This document shows, one piece after another, positions 45,905-55,475 of a DNA stretch of 64,000 nt. Location of the stretch: contig PAAY01000040.1 in assembly GCA_002698985.1 (NCBI GenBank), forward strand, positions 1-64,000, read 5' to 3'. The notes beneath the pieces were generated by a model, which saw only the letters and a list, made by a program, of their open reading frames with translations, was not told the DNA's origin and made no database searches. The stretch comes from Saprospirales bacterium. GTDB taxonomy: Bacteria > Bacteroidota > Bacteroidia > Chitinophagales > Saprospiraceae. The translations under genes and the position numbers were made by a program. Each line of letters begins with the position of its first letter. Position 1 is the stretch's first letter.

Positions 45905-46858
45905 ATGCAAATCACCATCCTCGACGCATACACCATGACCCACGGCCGGCTGAGCCTGGATGTCTTTCGTGAACTGGGTGAGGTACGGGCCTTCGACCGG
46001 ACGCCGGCGGAGCTGACCATCCAAAGAGCTGCCGGTTCCGAAATCGTTTTGACGAACAAGACCATCATCGACGGGCCGGTGATGGACCAGCTGCCTGCAC
46101 TCAAATTCATCAGTGTGATGGCCACGGGTTACAATGCCGTTGACATCGAAGCGGCACGGCAGCGGGGCATCATCGTCAGCAATGTGCGGGGGTATTCCAC
46201 TTTTTCCGTGGCGCAGCATGTGTTTGCCCTGCTCTTTGCGGTGACCAATAAAATTGCGGAACACAACAGCCATGTGAAGTCCGGCGGATGGAGTGCCAAC
46301 CCGGACTGGAGCTACACGCTTGGCACCACCACGGAACTTCAGGGCAAAACCCTCGGCATCTACGGGCTGGGCAAGATCGGCAACAAAGTGGCCGACATCG
46401 CCTTGGCACTGGGCATGCGGGTGCTGGCCCACCACAAACACCCCGAAAGGGATGCCCGCCCCGGGGTGAGCTTTGTGGATTTTGACGAATTGCTAAAAAA
46501 CAGTGATGTGCTCAGCCTGCATGCACCCCTGAGCCAGCAAAACCAGGGCATCATCAACCGGCGCAGCTTGGCGCTGATGAAACCCGACGCCATCCTCATC
46601 AACACCGGCAGGGGAGGGCTGCTGGTGGAGCAGGACCTGGTGGAAGCACTGCGCAGCAAGACCATCGCCGCCGCCTGCCTCGACGTGATGGAGCAAGAGC
46701 CGCCACCGGCCGGCCATCCACTTTTTTCGCTCGATAATTGCATCATCACCCCGCACAACGCCTGGGCCACGAAAGAAGCCCGGCAGCGCCTGCTGAACGA
46801 ATCGGTCGAAAATGTTCGGGCTTTCATCAAAGGTCAGCCACGCAACGTGGTCAGCTGA
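45905..46858 (+). CDS. D-2-hydroxyacid dehydrogenase
   Basis: This 317-residue NAD-dependent D-2-hydroxyacid dehydrogenase belongs to the glycerate/hydroxypyruvate type. The nucleotide-binding GLGKIGNKVADIALALG is at about 158, with the NAD-binding domain inserted in the catalytic domain as usual. Catalytic residues are visible: R236 in NTGRGG, E263/E265 in DVMEQEPP and H284 in ITPHNAW. It most likely reduces a 2-oxoacid such as hydroxypyruvate to the D-2-hydroxyacid; the exact substrate is uncertain. It starts 6 bp after the repeat array. The next gene follows after 48 bp on the same strand. Confidence 0.95.
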   Translation: MQITILDAYTMTHGRLSLDVFRELGEVRAFDRTPAELTIQRAAGSEIVLTNKTIIDGPVMDQLPALKFISVMATGYNAVDIEAARQRGIIVSNVRGYSTFSVAQHVFALLFAVTNKIAEHNSHVKSGGWSANPDWSYTLGTTTELQGKTLGIYGLGKIGNKVADIALALGMRVLAHHKHPERDARPGVSFVDFDELLKNSDVLSLHAPLSQQNQGIINRRSLALMKPDAILINTGRGGLLVEQDLVEALRSKTIAAACLDVMEQEPPPAGHPLFSLDNCIITPHNAWATKEARQRLLNESVENVRAFIKGQPRNVVS

Positions 46859-46906
46859 AGATTGTCTGATATTTTCGCAACCACGCTTTTGAAAAATTCT
46901 GAAATC

Positions 46907-47356
46907 ATGCGACTACTTACACTTCTCTTTCTTCTCCTTTCATTTTCGGCCTTCGGCCAACAGGAAAACAGCCAGCTCGACACAGCCCTGGTGCGCCAAA
47001 CGGGTGCCGACCAATACGGCATGCGGCAGTATGTGATGGCCTTCCTGAAAGCCGGACCCAACCGGGACCTCTCCAAAGAAGAGGCCGCCAAATTGCAGAT
47101 GGCGCATCTGGAAAACATTGGCCGCATGGCCGATGCCGGAAAACTGGTGCTGGCCGGACCCTTTATGGATGATGGTGAACTCCGGGGGATTTACATCTTC
47201 AACGTGCCCACCATTGAAGAGGCAAGGGCCCTGACGGAAAGCGACCCTGCCATTCAGGCCGGCAGCCTGGTGATGGAGCTGAAACCCTGGTACGGCTCCG
47301 CTGCACTGGTGTTGGTCAACGACCTGCACAAAAAGCTGCAGGCCACCGGATTTTGA
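46907..47356 (+). CDS. Secreted YciI-like protein
   Basis: The product has 149 residues from the ATG at 46907 with a signal peptide (MRLLTLLFLLLSFSAFG-Q). The rest is a YciI-like (YCII) domain: YVMAFLKAGPNRDLSKEEAAKLQMAHLENIGRMADAGKLVLAGPF, then GIYIFNVPTIEEARALTESDPAIQAGSLVMELKPW. The domain has a dimeric alpha/beta-barrel (ferredoxin-like) fold. The family often has an active-site His and Asp, but no clear enzyme reaction is known. It lies between the dehydrogenase and NTF2-like genes, probably in one operon. Confidence 0.85.
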   Translation: MRLLTLLFLLLSFSAFGQQENSQLDTALVRQTGADQYGMRQYVMAFLKAGPNRDLSKEEAAKLQMAHLENIGRMADAGKLVLAGPFMDDGELRGIYIFNVPTIEEARALTESDPAIQAGSLVMELKPWYGSAALVLVNDLHKKLQATGF

Positions 47357-47393
47357 CGAAGAAAAAAGAACACAGCAAAAACTTCCTGAAAAA

Positions 47394-47921
47394 ATGAGCA
47401 AACCCTTTCAAGCGATAAGCGGCATCCGCACGGCCCTGCTGTTTTCTGTCATGGTCTTTCTTTCGGCCTGCGGCCAACAGGCAACCGACAATGGCGCAGA
47501 ACGCCCATTGACCGAAGAGGACAAGCTGGCCATCATCGAAAAATGCAACAGCCTGACCAACGCCTGGCTGGCCGGCGACAAAGACAAGATACTTTACCAT
47601 TACTCCTGGGATGCGGTGCTGATACCGCACCACGGCGAAGAGCAAATCGTGGGGCGTGATGCCATCGAGCGCTACTGGTTCAACCCGCTCTATGCTCCTC
47701 CCAAGGTGCACCGCATGGACAACAATGTGCTGGAGGTGGTGGGCGCCGGCAACTACGCTTTTGCCAGGGGCCGGGGCATGCTGGACTACGAGTTTCAGAA
47801 TGTCCACTACAGCAATACCGGCAATTTTTTCCATGTTTTCCGAAGGAACAACAACGGCGACTGGGAAATCTTCCGGCACGTCTGGACGGACCCGGTGCCG
47901 GTGCAGAAGCAACCGCAGTGA
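47394..47921 (+). CDS. NTF2/SnoaL-like lipoprotein
   Basis: This is a 175-residue lipoprotein (LLFSVMVFLSACGQQ). The mature part is an NTF2-like cone: EDKLAIIEKCNSLTNAWLAGDKDKILYHYSWDAVLIPHHGEEQIVGRDAIERYWF, then YAFARGRGMLDYEFQNVHYSNTGNFFHVFRRNNNGDWEIFRHVWTD. This is typical of the DUF4440/SnoaL group. Possible roles are ligand binding or isomerase-like activity; none is proved. It follows the YciI-like gene by 37 bp and converges with glsA (stop to stop 23 bp). Confidence 0.85.
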   Translation: MSKPFQAISGIRTALLFSVMVFLSACGQQATDNGAERPLTEEDKLAIIEKCNSLTNAWLAGDKDKILYHYSWDAVLIPHHGEEQIVGRDAIERYWFNPLYAPPKVHRMDNNVLEVVGAGNYAFARGRGMLDYEFQNVHYSNTGNFFHVFRRNNNGDWEIFRHVWTDPVPVQKQPQ

Positions 47922-47944
47922 ATTGATTGAAGGTCAAAATCGAA

Positions 47945-48859
47945 TTAGAAAACCGAGAACCCGGTTTTGGTGGTGAGCAATTCCAGGGCCTTCATGCCCC
48001 GGTGGCTGTTGCCTTTGGGATTGAGCAGGGGACTCCAAACCGCCACGGCGAATTGTTTGGGACAGACGGCAGCAATTCCACCTCCTACACCACTTTTTCC
48101 GGGCAGTCCCACCTTGAAGGTGAATTCTCCCGCCTCGTCGTAAAAGCCACAGGTTTGCATCAGGGCATTCAGCCTTTTGGTCTGGCTGATCGTAAACACT
48201 TTTTCTGTGGTGCCGGGCAGTTGCCCGTGGTTGGCGAAGGGCAGGAAACTCTGTGCCAGCTGACGGCAGCTCATTTCAATGGAGCAACTTAGGAAGTAAA
48301 AATCCAGCACCCGGTTGACATCGTTGCGGATATTGCCGAAGGACTTGAGCAGGTTGGCCATGGCTGCGTTCCGGAAGCCGGTGGCTTTTTCTCCTTCGGC
48401 AACCTGCAAGTTGTAGCTGATCGTTTCATCGGCGGCCATTTTTCTGACGAAGGCAATGAACTCCGTTTCGGGATCATCGAGCAGGTCGAGCAAAACATCT
48501 GCTATGACGATTGCGCCGGCGTTGATGAGTGGGTTGCGAGGGATGCCCTTTTCGTATTCAAGCTGAACGAGTGAATTGAAAGCTGTGCCCGAGGGCTCCA
48601 CACCAACTCTTTGCCAAAGGCGCTCCCCCAACTTGCCGTAGGCCATCGCCACGGCGAGCACTTTCACAATACTCTGGATGGAAAAGGGGATCTCAGCATC
48701 ACCAAAGGCAAACTGACCGCCATCGAGGGTGGCCAGGTGGATGCCGAAGCGATCCGGTGGCACTTTGGCCAGTTCCGGAATGTAGGTGGCCAGTTGTCCC
48801 CTGCCGGCTTCGTCAGCGGTTTCGGCGGCGATTTCCTCCAGGATTTGCTGGTAATTCAT
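47945..48859 (-). CDS. glsA: Glutaminase A
   Basis: This is a 304-residue serine-dependent beta-lactamase-fold glutaminase that hydrolyses glutamine to glutamate and ammonia in the cytoplasm. The catalytic S63-x-x-K66 is in PFSIQSIVKVL. Other family blocks are NPLINAGAIVIADVL, the second catalytic Tyr region, and VGLPGKSGVGGGIAAVCPKQFAVAVWSPLLN. Full length. It lies 12 bp after the 429-residue secreted protein on the same strand, so the two are likely cotranscribed. Confidence 0.97.
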   Translation of the reverse strand: MNYQQILEEIAAETADEAGRGQLATYIPELAKVPPDRFGIHLATLDGGQFAFGDAEIPFSIQSIVKVLAVAMAYGKLGERLWQRVGVEPSGTAFNSLVQLEYEKGIPRNPLINAGAIVIADVLLDLLDDPETEFIAFVRKMAADETISYNLQVAEGEKATGFRNAAMANLLKSFGNIRNDVNRVLDFYFLSCSIEMSCRQLAQSFLPFANHGQLPGTTEKVFTISQTKRLNALMQTCGFYDEAGEFTFKVGLPGKSGVGGGIAAVCPKQFAVAVWSPLLNPKGNSHRGMKALELLTTKTGFSVF

Positions 48860-48871
48860 GCAGGGCAGGGC

Positions 48872-50161
48872 TTAGGTTTTGCGCTTCTTCTTCCTTGCTG
48901 CCGGAAACAGCACATTGTTCAGGATGAGCCGGTAGCCCGGGGAGTTCGGGTGCAGGTCCAGATCTGTGTCTGGGTCGTTGACGTAGTGGCGGTAGTCTTC
49001 GGGGTCGTGGCCACCGTAGAAAGTGAAGAACCCCTGCCCGTAAGGGCTGTGAATGTAGCGCGCCTCTTTCATGGGCTTGTTTTCACCCATCACCAGCACG
49101 TTCGATTTGATCACGTTCTTTTTGAAAGCAGTGGTCTGGCCCATGAAACCCTTGACTGTGCGGGTATGGCACTGGGTGAGCATGGTGGGCACGGGATCCC
49201 ATTTTGCGGAAAAGTCGAAAAGGGTGAAGTAGTCCTGATCTGGCGGGATGTTTCTTCCGTAATGGCTGTCGATGTTGGAGTGTTCGTACTCGAGCGGATT
49301 TTTCGACAGTTCAAAATTTTCGAAGGCCAGGCATTTGCTGAAGTCCAGTTTTTCCTGAGCGTGGGGGTCGGGCGGGTCGCCGTCGTAGTATTTGTCGCAG
49401 ATGTCCACGCCGTCGGCAGCCAGGGCGATGTCGTAGGTGTCGGTGGCGGAGCACATGGCAAACATGAAGCCGCCGCCCACCACATACTCTTTGATTTTCT
49501 TCGCAACGGCGAGTTTCAGCTGCGACACTTTCTGGAAGCCGTTGCGGCGGGCCATTTCTTCGGAAAGTTTTTGGTTGATGCGGTACCAGGCCTGGCCGTT
49601 GAAACCGGCGTAGAACTTTCCGTACTGCCCTGTAAAATCTTCGTGGTGCAGGTGCAGCCAGTCGTATTCCACCAGTTTATCGGCCAGCACCTCTTCGTCG
49701 TAAATCTTGTCGAAGGGAATTTCGGCATAGGTCAGCACCAGGGTCACGGCGTCGTCCCAGGGTTGGATGCTTTCGCCTTTGTTGCTCATAAATTCTTCGG
49801 TGGGGGTGTACACGGCGATTTTCGGTGCCTTTTCCAGCTTGACGGCATCCATGTTCACCTCCGGGTTGGCAATTTCAGCCAGGATGTTGTTGAACACCGC
49901 ATCGGGGATGATTTCAAAGCTGACCCCTCTGGTCAGGCATTCTTTTTCGAAAATGGTGGTGTGCGGAAATGCAAAACTTCCGCCACGGTAGTTGAGCAGC
50001 CACCAGGCTTCCACATCGTGTTCCAGCACCCAATAGGTGATGCCATAGGCTTTCAGGTGGTTTTTCTGCTCCAGGTCCATAGGCAGCAACATGAAAGCTG
50101 CACGGCCCACACTGACAACCGTCAGCAACAGGGTCAAACTCAGGATAATTCTTTTCATCAC
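48872..50161 (-). CDS. Conserved exported Bacteroidota protein
   Basis: This 429-residue protein with a signal peptide (MMKRIILSLTLLLTVVSVGRA) belongs to a group widely kept in Bacteroidota. In databases such proteins are sometimes labelled 'asparagine synthetase B', but I see neither the N-terminal Cys glutaminase nor the PP-loop motif of AsnB. A class I glutamine amidotransferase-like core may be present (ADKLVEYDWLHLHHEDF and GGGFMFAMCSATDTYDIALAADG). A C-terminal stretch, YIHSPYGQGFFTFYGGHDPEDYRHYV, looks like a conserved functional loop. Cotranscribed with glsA, so a link with glutamine or peptide metabolism is possible but unproved. Confidence 0.75.
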   Translation of the reverse strand: MMKRIILSLTLLLTVVSVGRAAFMLLPMDLEQKNHLKAYGITYWVLEHDVEAWWLLNYRGGSFAFPHTTIFEKECLTRGVSFEIIPDAVFNNILAEIANPEVNMDAVKLEKAPKIAVYTPTEEFMSNKGESIQPWDDAVTLVLTYAEIPFDKIYDEEVLADKLVEYDWLHLHHEDFTGQYGKFYAGFNGQAWYRINQKLSEEMARRNGFQKVSQLKLAVAKKIKEYVVGGGFMFAMCSATDTYDIALAADGVDICDKYYDGDPPDPHAQEKLDFSKCLAFENFELSKNPLEYEHSNIDSHYGRNIPPDQDYFTLFDFSAKWDPVPTMLTQCHTRTVKGFMGQTTAFKKNVIKSNVLVMGENKPMKEARYIHSPYGQGFFTFYGGHDPEDYRHYVNDPDTDLDLHPNSPGYRLILNNVLFPAARKKKRKT

Positions 50162-50206
50162 TCTTCAACTATTATTTGGTGGTGCATGAGCAGCCTGACG
50201 ACTACC

Positions 50207-50290
50207 CCAACACCTCAACATTTCAACACCTCAACATTTCAACAATCTCAACACTTCAACAATTCAACAATTTCAACACTTCAACATCCC
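50207..50290. repeat. CAACATTT/CAACACCT microsatellite
   Basis: About nine copies of a 9-base unit (TTCAACACC and variants) lie in the 409-bp spacer 50162-50570 between two divergent genes. The rest of the spacer shows no gene. Confidence 0.7.
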
Positions 50291-50570
50291 CAAAGCAAAC
50301 ATCCAATAATTCTGCCTAATGCGTGGCACTGTTGAACGCCGCAAGCAATTTGGCATTGTATGAAACGATCAGCCGGGCAGCTGGTTTATCACTTTTGTCA
50401 GAACTTCCTTCGCTTCGCAACTTTTACGAAGGAAAACCGAACAAAGAGCCATGAATTTCATTTGCGGCCGGGAATTCCCATTTTTGCCGGCCGGTTGCAC
50501 AAATGCTGCATCCTTGCAACTGATGAGTTGTTTATAGCGTTTGTTTGCCTTCGGAAAACATAAAGCCTGC

Positions 50571-52670
50571 ATGGAATCAATTACTTTTCAATATCCCGCC
50601 TGGTACCTTCTGTTGTGCATTTTGCTCGGTGCAGGTTATGCCGCCTTGCTGTATTTCAAGGACAAGACCTTTACGGAGCAGTATCCTAACCTGCCGAAGT
50701 GGCTGGCCCTTTTGCGCTTTCTGGCGGTCACGCTGATCGCCATTTTGCTGCTCCAGCCATTGCTGAAGACATTGGTGGAAGATGTGAAAAAGCCAACCGT
50801 GGTGCTGGCGCTGGACCAATCCGAATCTCTGGCGGCAGTATTGAAAGGCGATACCCTGGAAACCTTCCGAAATGAATGGGAAGCGGCAAAGAACCGACTT
50901 TCAGAAAAGTACGAAGTGGAGGAATACGCTTTTGGCGAGGAGCCCAGGCAGCCGGTGGATTTTCAGTTTTCCGACAAAGTCACTGACATTTCCAGGGTTA
51001 TCACGCTGGTTTCAGATTTGCATGCCGGGCAAAACCTTGGTGCATTGGTGCTGGCCACCGACGGTATTTACAACCAGGGCAGCAACCCCCTCTACCTCGC
51101 CAATAAGTTGAACGCGCCTGTTTACACCGTTGGCCTGGGTGATACGCTCATCCGCAAAGACCTTATTCTGAAAAGGGTGTTCCACAATGAAATAGCCTAC
51201 CTCGGTGACAAGTTCAGCGTCCAGGTGGATGTGTCGGCCAGAAACTGCGCCGGCAGCAACACCAACCTGACCATCTCCAAAGTGGATGAAAACGGAACTT
51301 CCAACTTGATCCAGGAGACGGTTCAGATTCGCAACAACGACTTTTTTGAGACAAGGGAATACGTGTTGGAAGCCGACAAGGCCGGGGTGCAGCGCTACCG
51401 TGTGAGCCTGAGTGCCATCAGCGGGGAGGCCAGCCGCTCCAACAACTACCGTGAATTTTATGTGGAGGTGCTGGATGCCCGTCAGAAAATCCTCATCGTC
51501 GGCAATTCTCCGCACCCGGATATGTCTGCCATCAAGCAAAGCCTGGAGGAGAACAAGAATTACGAAGTGACAACGGAAGTGATCCGCAACATCAACAAGG
51601 TCAATGTTGCGGAATACGATTTCGTGATCCTGCACAACCTGCCCAGCCGCACCAACGATGGCAGCGCTGTGCTCAACATTGCGGAACAGAAAAACATTCC
51701 GACGATGTTTCTGGTGGGCACCCAGACCAACCTGGCTCGCTTCAACCAGGTGCAGCCGGTGCTCAGCATCCAGGGCAATACTACCAACCCCAACGATGTG
51801 CAGGCCGCCGTCAATGACGGTTTCAACCTTTTCACCATCGATGAGGAGCTACGCAAACAACTGCCGCAATTCAATCCACTGGTGGCTCCCTTCGGAGAAT
51901 TCAGCCTGAAAGGCGGGGCTTCCGTTTTGCTCAACCAGCGCATCGGCAAGGTGGACACCAAATTTCCACTCATGGCATTCGGTCAGGAGGGCGAACGGAA
52001 GTTCGTCGTTTTGGCGGCCGAAGGCCTGTGGCGCTGGCGGCTCTTCGACTTCCTCCAGAATCAGAACCACGACATTTTTGATGAAGTCATTGGCAAGGCC
52101 GTACAATACGCCACCGTGAAAGCCGACAAACGGCGCTTCCGCATCAGCGTGGCAAAGAACATCTTCAATGAAAACGAGCCGGTGACATTCGACGCCGAAT
52201 TGTACAACGAAAGCTACGAGCTGGTGAACGAACCCGATGTGAGCCTCACCATCATCAACGAAGAGGGCCGGGAGTTCAACTACACTTTCGACAAGACCAC
52301 CAACGGCTACACCCTGGAAGCCGGTGTTTTTCCCGTGGGCAATTACCGCTTCAACGGCAGGGTGAATTTCAACGGTCAAAACCTGACTTACAACGGGAAA
52401 TTCAGCGTGCAGCCCATCCAACTGGAATTGTACGAAACCACCGCCGATCACGGCCTGTTGCGTCGCCTGGCTGCCGATCATGGCGGCAGGTTTTACACAG
52501 CCGGCCAACTGGATGCCCTTGCGGAAGAGCTTCTGCAAAAGGACATGAAACCCGTCGTCTTTGCCACCACCCGCACCCGGTCAGTCATCCATCTCAAATG
52601 GATTTTCTTTTTGCTGCTCGGTTTGTTGTCAATGGAATGGTTCCTCCGCAGGTACCACGGGGGGTATTGA
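50571..52670 (+). CDS. Membrane VWA-domain protein
   Basis: The product has 699 residues from the ATG at 50571. Two N-terminal membrane segments (about 11-29 and 46-63) precede a von Willebrand A-like domain with a MIDAS-type D82-Q-S84-E-S86 and the LVLATDGIYNQGSNPL segment. Middle Ig-like domains (about 205-330) and a gluconeogenesis-type DUF fold follow; one C-terminal membrane segment lies at about 680-697, ending FLRRYHGGY. This organisation matches a family of Bacteroidota periplasmic VWA proteins of unknown role. It is not accompanied here by the batA/B/D or MoxR genes. It probably works as an envelope scaffold. Confidence 0.8.
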   Translation: MESITFQYPAWYLLLCILLGAGYAALLYFKDKTFTEQYPNLPKWLALLRFLAVTLIAILLLQPLLKTLVEDVKKPTVVLALDQSESLAAVLKGDTLETFRNEWEAAKNRLSEKYEVEEYAFGEEPRQPVDFQFSDKVTDISRVITLVSDLHAGQNLGALVLATDGIYNQGSNPLYLANKLNAPVYTVGLGDTLIRKDLILKRVFHNEIAYLGDKFSVQVDVSARNCAGSNTNLTISKVDENGTSNLIQETVQIRNNDFFETREYVLEADKAGVQRYRVSLSAISGEASRSNNYREFYVEVLDARQKILIVGNSPHPDMSAIKQSLEENKNYEVTTEVIRNINKVNVAEYDFVILHNLPSRTNDGSAVLNIAEQKNIPTMFLVGTQTNLARFNQVQPVLSIQGNTTNPNDVQAAVNDGFNLFTIDEELRKQLPQFNPLVAPFGEFSLKGGASVLLNQRIGKVDTKFPLMAFGQEGERKFVVLAAEGLWRWRLFDFLQNQNHDIFDEVIGKAVQYATVKADKRRFRISVAKNIFNENEPVTFDAELYNESYELVNEPDVSLTIINEEGREFNYTFDKTTNGYTLEAGVFPVGNYRFNGRVNFNGQNLTYNGKFSVQPIQLELYETTADHGLLRRLAADHGGRFYTAGQLDALAEELLQKDMKPVVFATTRTRSVIHLKWIFFLLLGLLSMEWFLRRYHGGY

Positions 52671-52682
52671 GGACGGGAGGCT

Positions 52683-52736
52683 TGACTCGTGACGCGTAAC
52701 TCGTGACGCGTGACTCGTGACTCGTGACGGGTGGCA
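52683..52736. repeat. ACTCGTGACGCGT-type tandem repeat
   Basis: About five copies of a 9-10-base unit (ACTCGTGACG) lie between the convergent VWA and S37-type peptidase genes. Confidence 0.75.
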
Positions 52737-52742
52737 GGGTAC

Positions 52743-54050
52743 TCACTCCTGAATATCCATTTCAAGCCAATTTTCCAATGTGCTGACAAATTTTGAACGT
52801 TCAGCGTCTGTCATGTTGCGGATGCGGGCCTGGCCGTGGTCTTTTCCCGGAAGGAAGAAGAACACCGCATTGGTTTTGCCCGAAGGGCGAACGGCCGTGG
52901 CACTCCAGGTGTCGGCATCCCCGTTGATGTAGATCATGTTGTTGCCGTGCTCGTTGACCCAGTTGTAAACTTTGCGGACTAGCTCATCGGTGAAGGTGAC
53001 CGGCATCTTGTCGGGCATGAAGATGGCCGAGGGGTGCGGGTGCATAGGCAGGGCTTTCAGCAGGCCCTTGAAAGGTTCGGTTTTGTAGCCGTAATAGCCC
53101 ATTTGTGTGCCGGCCTGGTAGTAATGAGAGGCGTAAGCCTTCATGCTTTGGTCGGCAAAGAAATCGAGGCCGGAGACGGAAAGCAGGTGTTCCAGCAGGC
53201 TGTCAACAGGTGCCTTGGGTGAGGGGATGTCTTCGCAATGAGCGCCCCATTGCCAGAAGGAAAAAGAGTACTCCAACACTGCGTACTCAAAGGCCTGCTC
53301 AAAGCTCAGGTAGGTAAAATCCAGTTTTGCACCTTTGGTTTGCCAATAGAGCCGGGGCAGTATCTCATCCCTGTTTTTCAGGACTGCCTTCTGAAAATCG
53401 AGTATCTTCTTGCGGCACTCATCAGAGCCAACTGTGTCCAGAAAAGTGTAAATCCGTTCGTCCTCTGTGGAGAGGTTGAGCGGTGCCACATAGGGAACGC
53501 TCACGTCCACATCGTCGGGGTAGAAATACCGGTAGAAAATGGTGGTTTGCCCGCCTTTGCTGATGCCGGTACTGATCCATTTTCCATCGTAAAGCCGGCC
53601 GAAGAGCTCCCTGATGTGGTGCAGGTCGGCGGTGGCGTTTTCCAGATTCAGGTACTGCCAGTCTGCATTCTCAGGGATGCTGGCACCGAAGTAACGGTGC
53701 TCCACATCGAGCTGGTTGGCATCGAGCAGTTGAGTGAGTTCGTACATGCGGTTGGCCGGGCGCTGGTACCCTTCGGTGGCAATGACGGTAGGGCGGTCGA
53801 ATCCTTTATGTGTCAGGTAGGCCCGCTGGTAGAAGAACCCCAACTCGGGATGTTTGTGGTCAATGGGTTGTTTGATGCGCAATTCATAGGCGGCCTCAAA
53901 ACCTTTCGGGGGGTCGATTTCGTGGAAGATGACATCGGGCAGGGCATAGAGTGCCTTTTCGAGATCGCTTTGGGCTGTTGCGTTCAGGCCAAAAGTTGCG
54001 ACGAAAAGAAATGCCAGCAAGGCATTGCGCAGCGAGGTAAAAGAATTCAT
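52743..54050 (-). CDS. Secreted S28/S37-type serine peptidase
   Basis: This 435-residue exported protein (signal peptide MNSFTSLRNALLAFLFVATFGLNATA) has the PS-10/S28-like alpha/beta-hydrolase pattern. The nucleophile is S164 in GISKGGQTT, with the substrate-cap region PLNLSTEDERIYTFLDTVG. The acid is probably in INGDADTWSATAV, and the catalytic His in FLPGKDHGQARI. Members cleave proline-adjacent or N-terminal tripeptides. It probably helps digest peptides in the periplasm. The neighbouring dipeptidase gene lies 41 bp upstream, so the two may form a peptide-use operon. Confidence 0.85.
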   Translation of the reverse strand: MNSFTSLRNALLAFLFVATFGLNATAQSDLEKALYALPDVIFHEIDPPKGFEAAYELRIKQPIDHKHPELGFFYQRAYLTHKGFDRPTVIATEGYQRPANRMYELTQLLDANQLDVEHRYFGASIPENADWQYLNLENATADLHHIRELFGRLYDGKWISTGISKGGQTTIFYRYFYPDDVDVSVPYVAPLNLSTEDERIYTFLDTVGSDECRKKILDFQKAVLKNRDEILPRLYWQTKGAKLDFTYLSFEQAFEYAVLEYSFSFWQWGAHCEDIPSPKAPVDSLLEHLLSVSGLDFFADQSMKAYASHYYQAGTQMGYYGYKTEPFKGLLKALPMHPHPSAIFMPDKMPVTFTDELVRKVYNWVNEHGNNMIYINGDADTWSATAVRPSGKTNAVFFFLPGKDHGQARIRNMTDAERSKFVSTLENWLEMDIQE

Positions 54051-54091
54051 GGAAATACCTTTTGTTTTTGAAGTTGATGGATTCGGTCAGT

Positions 54092-55333
54092 TTAACGGGC
54101 TTTTTTGGCTGCTTTCTCAACTGCTTTCCAGACGCGGAAGGCGTTTTTGTAGCAAATCTTTTCGATGTCTTTTTCGGAATAGCCTCTTTTGAGCAGTACA
54201 TAGATCAGGTTGGGGTAGGCTGAAACATCCTTTAGCCCTACGGGCAATGAGTCACCAACGCCATCGAAATCAGAACCGAAACCGACGTGGTCGATGCCGG
54301 CTATTTTCACGATGTGATCGATGTGGTCGGCCACCTTTTCAACATCGGCATAGAGGGTGGCCTTGAAATTCTTTTTGAATTCCTCGATGATGGGTTTGGC
54401 GGCTTCATCCCTCATGCCCAGGCCCTTTTCCTCCAGAATTTTGGAGAGTTCCTCCCGCATCCGGTCCCGGTTTTTCGAGATTTCACCGTCGAGAAAGCTG
54501 GTGCCGAAATTGACCATGATGACGCCACCATTGCGCCCCATTTCGGCAATCATGTCATCGTTCATGTTGCGTTCAAAGCCAGGTGTGAAGGCCCGGCAGG
54601 AGGAGTGGGAAGCGATGCAGGGTACATCGGTGATTTGCATGACCTGCCAGAATGCCGAATCTGAAATGTGCGACACATCCACCATGATGCCTACCCGATT
54701 CATTTCTTTGACCACCTGTTTCCCAAACTCGCTGAGACCGTTCCAGGTGTGGGTGGTGTCGTAGCTGGAGTCGCAAATCTTGTTGTCTTTGGCGTGGGTG
54801 AGGGTGATGTAGCGGATGCCCCTTTTCTGAAAGTAGGCCACATCGGCAAGTTCTTGAATGGGTGCTCCGTTTTCCATGCCCATGGGCAGGGAGATCAGGC
54901 CCTTTTTGAAATTTTTACAAACTTGCTTTGGCGACAAACCCGGTCCGAATTTGTCCGGATGTGCTTCGATAATGCCGTTTACCATGTCGATCAAAGAATC
55001 GGCAAACTCTTTGGCACCGCCCGTTTCCTGGTATCGGGAGGGGATGTAGATGGACATAAAGGGGCAGGTGAGGCCGCCTTTTTTTGCCCGCACATAGTCG
55101 AAATCTCCGTCGTCGGTCTGCACGGGAATGCCGATGAACTCTTTTGTCAGCCGGAAGTTTCTAACATTCAGCCGATAGGGCAGGTCAACGTGGCCGTCCA
55201 CAATAATGTACTTGTGGGCAAGTTCGTTGGCCTTTTGAAAAAGAGGGTCGTTGTTGTCCTGGGTCATGGCGGGTGTGTTTGCAATTGTAAGAGCAAGGAG
55301 CAACAGCGTGAATCTTAATACGGTCTTTGCCAT
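54092..55333 (-). CDS. Secreted membrane-dipeptidase-family (M19) peptidase
   Basis: This is a 413-residue exported zinc dipeptidase of the renal-dipeptidase family. Signal peptide MAKTVLRFTLLLLALTIANTPAMTQ. Zinc ligands are H48-x-D50 in IVDGHVDLP, the E of the MVDVSHISDSAFW region, and the two His positions in IASHSSCRAFTPGFERN. VGFGSDFDGVGDSL close to the end is a strong family signature. It splits dipeptides and possibly D-amino-acid-containing ones. It lies upstream of the S28/S37-type peptidase gene, same strand, with a 41-bp gap. Confidence 0.95.
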   Translation of the reverse strand: MAKTVLRFTLLLLALTIANTPAMTQDNNDPLFQKANELAHKYIIVDGHVDLPYRLNVRNFRLTKEFIGIPVQTDDGDFDYVRAKKGGLTCPFMSIYIPSRYQETGGAKEFADSLIDMVNGIIEAHPDKFGPGLSPKQVCKNFKKGLISLPMGMENGAPIQELADVAYFQKRGIRYITLTHAKDNKICDSSYDTTHTWNGLSEFGKQVVKEMNRVGIMVDVSHISDSAFWQVMQITDVPCIASHSSCRAFTPGFERNMNDDMIAEMGRNGGVIMVNFGTSFLDGEISKNRDRMREELSKILEEKGLGMRDEAAKPIIEEFKKNFKATLYADVEKVADHIDHIVKIAGIDHVGFGSDFDGVGDSLPVGLKDVSAYPNLIYVLLKRGYSEKDIEKICYKNAFRVWKAVEKAAKKAR

Positions 55334-55475
55334 TGGTAAACGTTTTTTCAGAAAGTGGGATTAGACAGGCCGGCAATTTAGCGTTTCTGTAGAATTGAAG
55401 CGTATGGTAGTTGAATAAGTGTCAGGGGGGAGTAGTAACTCGTATTTTCGCACCTGACCGATTGAGGATTTCGAT

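Noticed and set aside
48872-50161. Asparagine synthetase B
   Set aside because: No N-terminal catalytic Cys glutaminase domain and no PP-loop ATP motif; the protein is exported.
48611-50335. 574-codon plus-strand frame opposite glsA and the 429-residue gene
   Set aside because: It is antisense to two well supported minus-strand genes, with valine/histidine-rich shadow composition.
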